DNA of 64,000 nt, taken from positions 35,101,501 through 35,165,500 of the forward strand of contig JARKIP010000005.1 in NCBI GenBank assembly GCA_029990175.1, written 5' to 3'. The position numbers and the translations under genes were made by a program. Positions 60,186 to 64,000 of this stretch are shown piece by piece. The notes below the pieces were generated by a model that saw only the letters and a program-made list of their open reading frames with translations, ran no database searches and was not told the DNA's origin. How positions within the stretch are numbered: the stretch's first letter is position 1; each line of letters opens with the position of its first letter. Source of the stretch: Petunia secreta. Its lineage: Eukaryota; Streptophyta; Magnoliopsida; Solanales; Solanaceae.

Positions 60186-60870
60186 TATTTAAAATTTGCT
60201 GAGGGTACACAGCCTGAAGCGTTGGTTGAGGGTAAACAACCCGATATCGATTTGCATTTAAATTTTGCTAAGAGTATACAGCCCGAAGCATCGGTTGAGG
60301 GTACACAGCCCGATATTGATTTGCATCTAAATTTTGATGAGGGTACACAGCCCGAAGCGTCGGTTGAGGGTACACAGCCCGATATCGATTTGCATTTAGA
60401 TTTTGCTCAGGGTACACAGCCCGAAGCATCGATTGAGGGCACACATCCCCATATTGATTTGCATTTAAATTTTGCTGAGGGTATACAGCCCAAAGCGTCG
60501 GTTGAGGGCACACAATCCGATATCGATTTGCATTTGAATTTGCTGAGGGTACACAGCCCGAAGCATCGGTTGAGGGTACACAACCCGATATCGATTTACA
60601 TTTAAGTTTGCTGAAAGTACACAACCCGAAGCGTCGGTTAAGGGTACACTGCCCGATATCGATTCACATTTAAATTTGCGGAGGGTACACAACCCGAAGC
60701 GTCGGTTGAGGGTACATAGCCCAATATCAATCTACGTTTAAATTTACTGAGGGTACACAGCCTAAAGCATCGGTTTTGGGTACACAGCCCGATATCGATT
60801 TGTCATCTTAATTCCTTTCGGACGCTACACAGCCCAACGCATCGATTGAGGGTACACAACCCGACGTCGA
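60186..60870 (+). repeat. Ogre-2 3' UTR satellite, about ten monomers
   Basis: Same monomer as the 1-5890 array, 68-69 bp, diverged (GATTTGCATTTAAATTTTGC instead of GATTTGTCATTTAAATTAGC). An in-frame stretch encodes EGTQPDIDLHLNF units to about 60530, then a one-base loss breaks it. Confidence 0.93.
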
Positions 60871-61158
60871 ATCTAACACTTGACAGCAAAGGACACACAG
60901 TCAGGCATAGCAGATACAACTTTATATGGTAAAAATCCTGGAAAGACAATCCAACCCGACAGGAAGGTACGTTCTATATTTCGCTTATACACATATTATT
61001 TTGCAGACTTATCTTTGCTGCAGGGTATACACTCGGACAATGCGAGCATTAGGACCTAATTTTCCCACATTCTCTTAAGTCATAGGCACTCCTCTAGAGT
61101 CATGACAAAATTGGTCGTACTGTCAACGTCTTTGTCCGAAGACTCTTTCATCATCTCC
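60871..61158 (+). other. Ogre-2 3' UTR between satellite and polypurine tract
   Basis: Spacer homologous to 5891-6173. No gene seen. Confidence 0.7.
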
Positions 61159-61175
61159 GGACAAAGAGGGGCAGC
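61159..61175 (+). other. Polypurine tract of Ogre-2
   Basis: GGACAAAGAGGGGCAGC immediately before TGTTGACAACC. Confidence 0.85.
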
Positions 61176-64000
61176 TGTTGACAACCAATTTTGTCTCTCT
61201 TATTTTTAAAGTAACAGTTTTCTAATTATACCCGCGATCGTGCGTTTATTCTCGCCCAATCCATTCTATGAAATTATCTTCTCAGAATAGCCCCGAAATC
61301 AATGCCATATTCAAAAGCATCATAGCAAACTATAGCAGTGTTTACAAAATATACGCTTCCATTTTAAAATTCCGCAATTACTTCTATTTTTCGACAAATT
61401 ACCCAAGTCGTTTTAAACCCCAAATTATATTTTCATACGCTCCCCTAGTCATTCTAATGCTTTAAAATTAATTCCATAATTTTTCTATAATTTTATATCT
61501 ATTTTATACTAAAATCACGCCTAATATACACTATTTATACACATATATATACATATACACGTCTACACATACATTTTAACACTTCAGCGCCTACGTGGAT
61601 TGATCTCAGCCGTCCACGTGTACCATCCGATGGCTAAGATCAAAACTTTCCTTTTATTCCCTAAACGACCCCTAAACTCCTCACCTATTCCCATTCCCCT
61701 CGCCTCACCCCGATAATCACTCTTTCTCTCTTTCTCTTCGGCGAAATGTCACACCGCCTGTATCACGGCATTTTTCGGTCGATTTGGCCGGCCAAAATGA
61801 GGGAAAATAGTATCATCGTGTTCCCCTTGTCATCCGCTACAAAACCTGTATACTATTTGTTTGTTTCGACGGAGGTTTTCTGTCACCGAAAAAATCCTCA
61901 GACATGTCTAATTGGGGCCTAAGCTGTCGCCGTTGCTAGAGGAGGAGGAAAAACCCTTATACGAACACGATAGAAGCGGGTCAAGATTGACCCGACTCCA
62001 ATCGAAAACAGGTAACCCTAACCCCTAATTTGCTTTCCTCTATGTGCCATGCCTGTGCCTAAGTTTGCCTAGTCTTGTTCGTAAATTAGCATGCCTAGTC
62101 ATTAGCTGATTAAAATGAAAAATTACATGGTTAATGATGTTCATTTCAATTCTTGATTTTAAAACTGTTTGCGCGTCTCTATTTGATGTCTTAGGGTCTA
62201 GTATCTCATTACCATTGTTAGAGTATAGCCTTGACAGTGTGCTTAGCTCTTGGTTTGTGCCGAGACAGACAGTCTCGTAGTTTATTTAGGCTGAGAGTTA
62301 GAGGTGCTAGATTGATTTGAGCATGATCTTGTGATTTGACTAATTTAAGTTAGTTGATTGGTATTAGAATGAAAGTTGATCTTGTTAATCGATATCGTGC
62401 TTACTCGAAATTTCTTGAGATATGCTATGATGATTGACTTATTTTTGAACATTGTTTGAGTAATTGATTGTGAACCTGGACTATGTTAAAGGTGAGGGGA
62501 GGGACTCTAAATTAGTGTAAGACTGATTTTGCCTCAAGTTTTAGGATTGATTGCTTTATTTTTGGAAGGAACTCAAAGTTTGTCCCATGTTATTTCTGGA
62601 AGGCATCTCTTGCCTTGTAAGGCTTTTCTCGTTTGAATTTGAATTCTCACACTCACACCTATATAAACCTGGCCTTAGACATAGTTTTAGGACAGACTCA
62701 AGCATTCTGCAGACTCTTCTCACTTTGAGCACTATGCTTACTTCTCTGTCACTAAAAAGTTGTGTTTACACCTTTAGAAGCATCATCACTCTCTTTTTTG
62801 GATACTTCTTTCTGGAAAATAATTGGATATTGCCTGCATCTCTCACCCCTGTCTCTTTTCTGATATGTTGTAAGGTAAAATATGATATCTGCCTCTACTA
62901 CATTCTAAACTTGCACTGTCTTTTTCCTATGAATTTCTTGGCATGTCTAGCTGTTATGTATCTTGTTTGGGGGCCTATTCTGCCCCACTACTGACCATTA
63001 TTTTTCAGTTTGTATGGATAGCCTTTTGGCTATACCAAAGTGTTACCTACATGGCCATTAGTCTTATTTGGTTAAAACCTGGCAAAGGGCTCATCTGATT
63101 GGGAAAATTAAGCCAAGAAGGCTAGAAAACTGGTGTAAAACATGGCACCCCTCTGACCTTTGCCTTTTCGCTGTGATTGTCCCTTAGAAACTGTCCCCAA
63201 CTTGTGTATATTTAAGGATTCCCTGTCTGTATTCTTTAAAACAGGGATACACGGTTACTACACTGTGTATATGGCCACCCAGGGGCTCTCTTCTTAACCT
63301 TTCACACCTATGTGCTGCATCATCTGAACAACATGACATTTTTAAAATCTGTATAGCATTCTTTGGTTAAAAACTAAAGTTCTATGGTCTCTTTCTAATG
63401 TCTGCATGTCCTGGGTAGAATCTTTGAATGACGCAACTGTTTTATCACTCCACACAGGTCTTAGAATTGAAAGGATTGAAAGCATGCTTTTTAAACGTCA
63501 AATCTGGAAGTTCATTTAAACAGGGGCTTAGATGTGTAATGTTCGCGTAATCTGGACTGTTTCTGTAAACGCTAAGACTATTTGCATAAGTACTCCAGGC
63601 CCAAATCTATTTTCAGATATGGCCTTTAGGTGTGTTAAATTGATTTTCAACTACTTAAAGCTCCTATACACTAACCTAATAGTGTATAGGGGTGTATAAG
63701 TAAATGGGGTCGACTATACGAGTATATAAGTGTTTTCTAAAGTCTAATACTCCTAATTATTCATGTATTTGTATACATATACCTATAATTATGTGTGGCA
63801 GCCTTTGTTTGCATTTATGTGCTTATAAGAAAACCATTTTTCGGAAAACAGCCTTTTTATCTATATATTTTTCAAAACCGACCAATGAACAAAAATAGCC
63901 ATTAAAATTAGGGCTCGAAAATTAATGACGAGTCACACCAATCCTAAATGGCTAACATTTCGTTTTAAGAACAACACCCATTTGGTTTTGGTCTAAATTT
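61176..64000 (+). repeat. Ogre-2 3' LTR, cut by window end
   Basis: Homologous to 6191-9733 over its visible 2825 bp, at reduced similarity. Conserved blocks include the TATA region (62660-62667) and a segment near 63680-63720 (AGTGTATAGGGGTGTATAA). Its target-site duplication, if any, lies outside the window. No gene inside; open frames near 62551-62994 are not conserved in the other LTR. Confidence 0.87.

Noticed and set aside
62551..62994. 147-residue frame in the Ogre-2 LTR
   Set aside because: The homologous part of the Ogre-1 LTR does not keep it; hydrophobic residues reflect T-rich sequence.

Overview
The window looks like repeat-rich intergenic DNA from a dicot plant nuclear genome. 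I saw no cellular gene, tRNA, rRNA or bacterial signal. Everything I can assign belongs to LTR retrotransposons, their remnants and their tandem repeats. Solanaceae is my best guess from the general look of the families; that rests on memory, not on a search.

Layout. (1) 1-6190 is the 3' untranslated end of a Tat/Ogre-type Ty3/gypsy element (called Ogre-1): a roughly 5.9 kb satellite array of 69/70-bp monomers, then a polypurine tract. Its LTR is 6191-9733. (2) 7532-22778 holds a microhomology-bounded tandem duplication of about 3.47 kb. Each copy contains the 3' part of that LTR, an inverted gag fragment from an unrelated chromovirus, and the first codons of an Ogre reverse transcriptase. 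The second copy is split by element F (12795-21082, target-site duplication (TSD) ATATG). (3) From 22763 runs the decayed pol of a second Ogre (Ogre-2): RT, RNase H, archaeal-type second RNase H, integrase. Its integrase is split by element A (25123-31397, TSD GTACC), and its last codons by element C (31823-59555, minus strand, TSD ACCAA). Ogre-2 resumes at 59561 with a 3' UTR, about ten monomers of the same satellite, a polypurine tract and an LTR that runs off the window. (4) Element C is itself split by E (34680-49268, TSD CTTCC), an LTR-internal-LTR-internal-LTR tandem, and by B (49970-57207, minus strand, TSD GAGCA), a chromovirus that still shows gag, protease, RNase H and integrase.

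How the parts relate. B is the only element with a recognisable chromoviral gag-pol, but its RT lacks the catalytic palm segment. A and C share LTR ends, primer-binding site, polypurine tract and an integrase-tail peptide with B. In place of gag-pol they carry one long shared reading frame (975 codons in A, with three nonsense codons). That frame has an Asp/Gly/Tyr-rich start and a retropepsin-like domain whose catalytic Asp-Ser-Gly is gone in both copies. A, B and C each carry a cluster of short GC-rich palindromic motifs in U3 and a second cluster in the 5' UTR; the motif matches within an element and differs between elements. E and F are large, mostly non-coding derivatives of one family whose LTRs carry different minisatellites at the same place.

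Order of events inferred from nesting: Ogre-2 is older than A and C; C is older than E and B; the Ogre-1 tandem duplication is older than F. All five complete insertions have perfect 5-bp target-site duplications, so the element boundaries are well supported.
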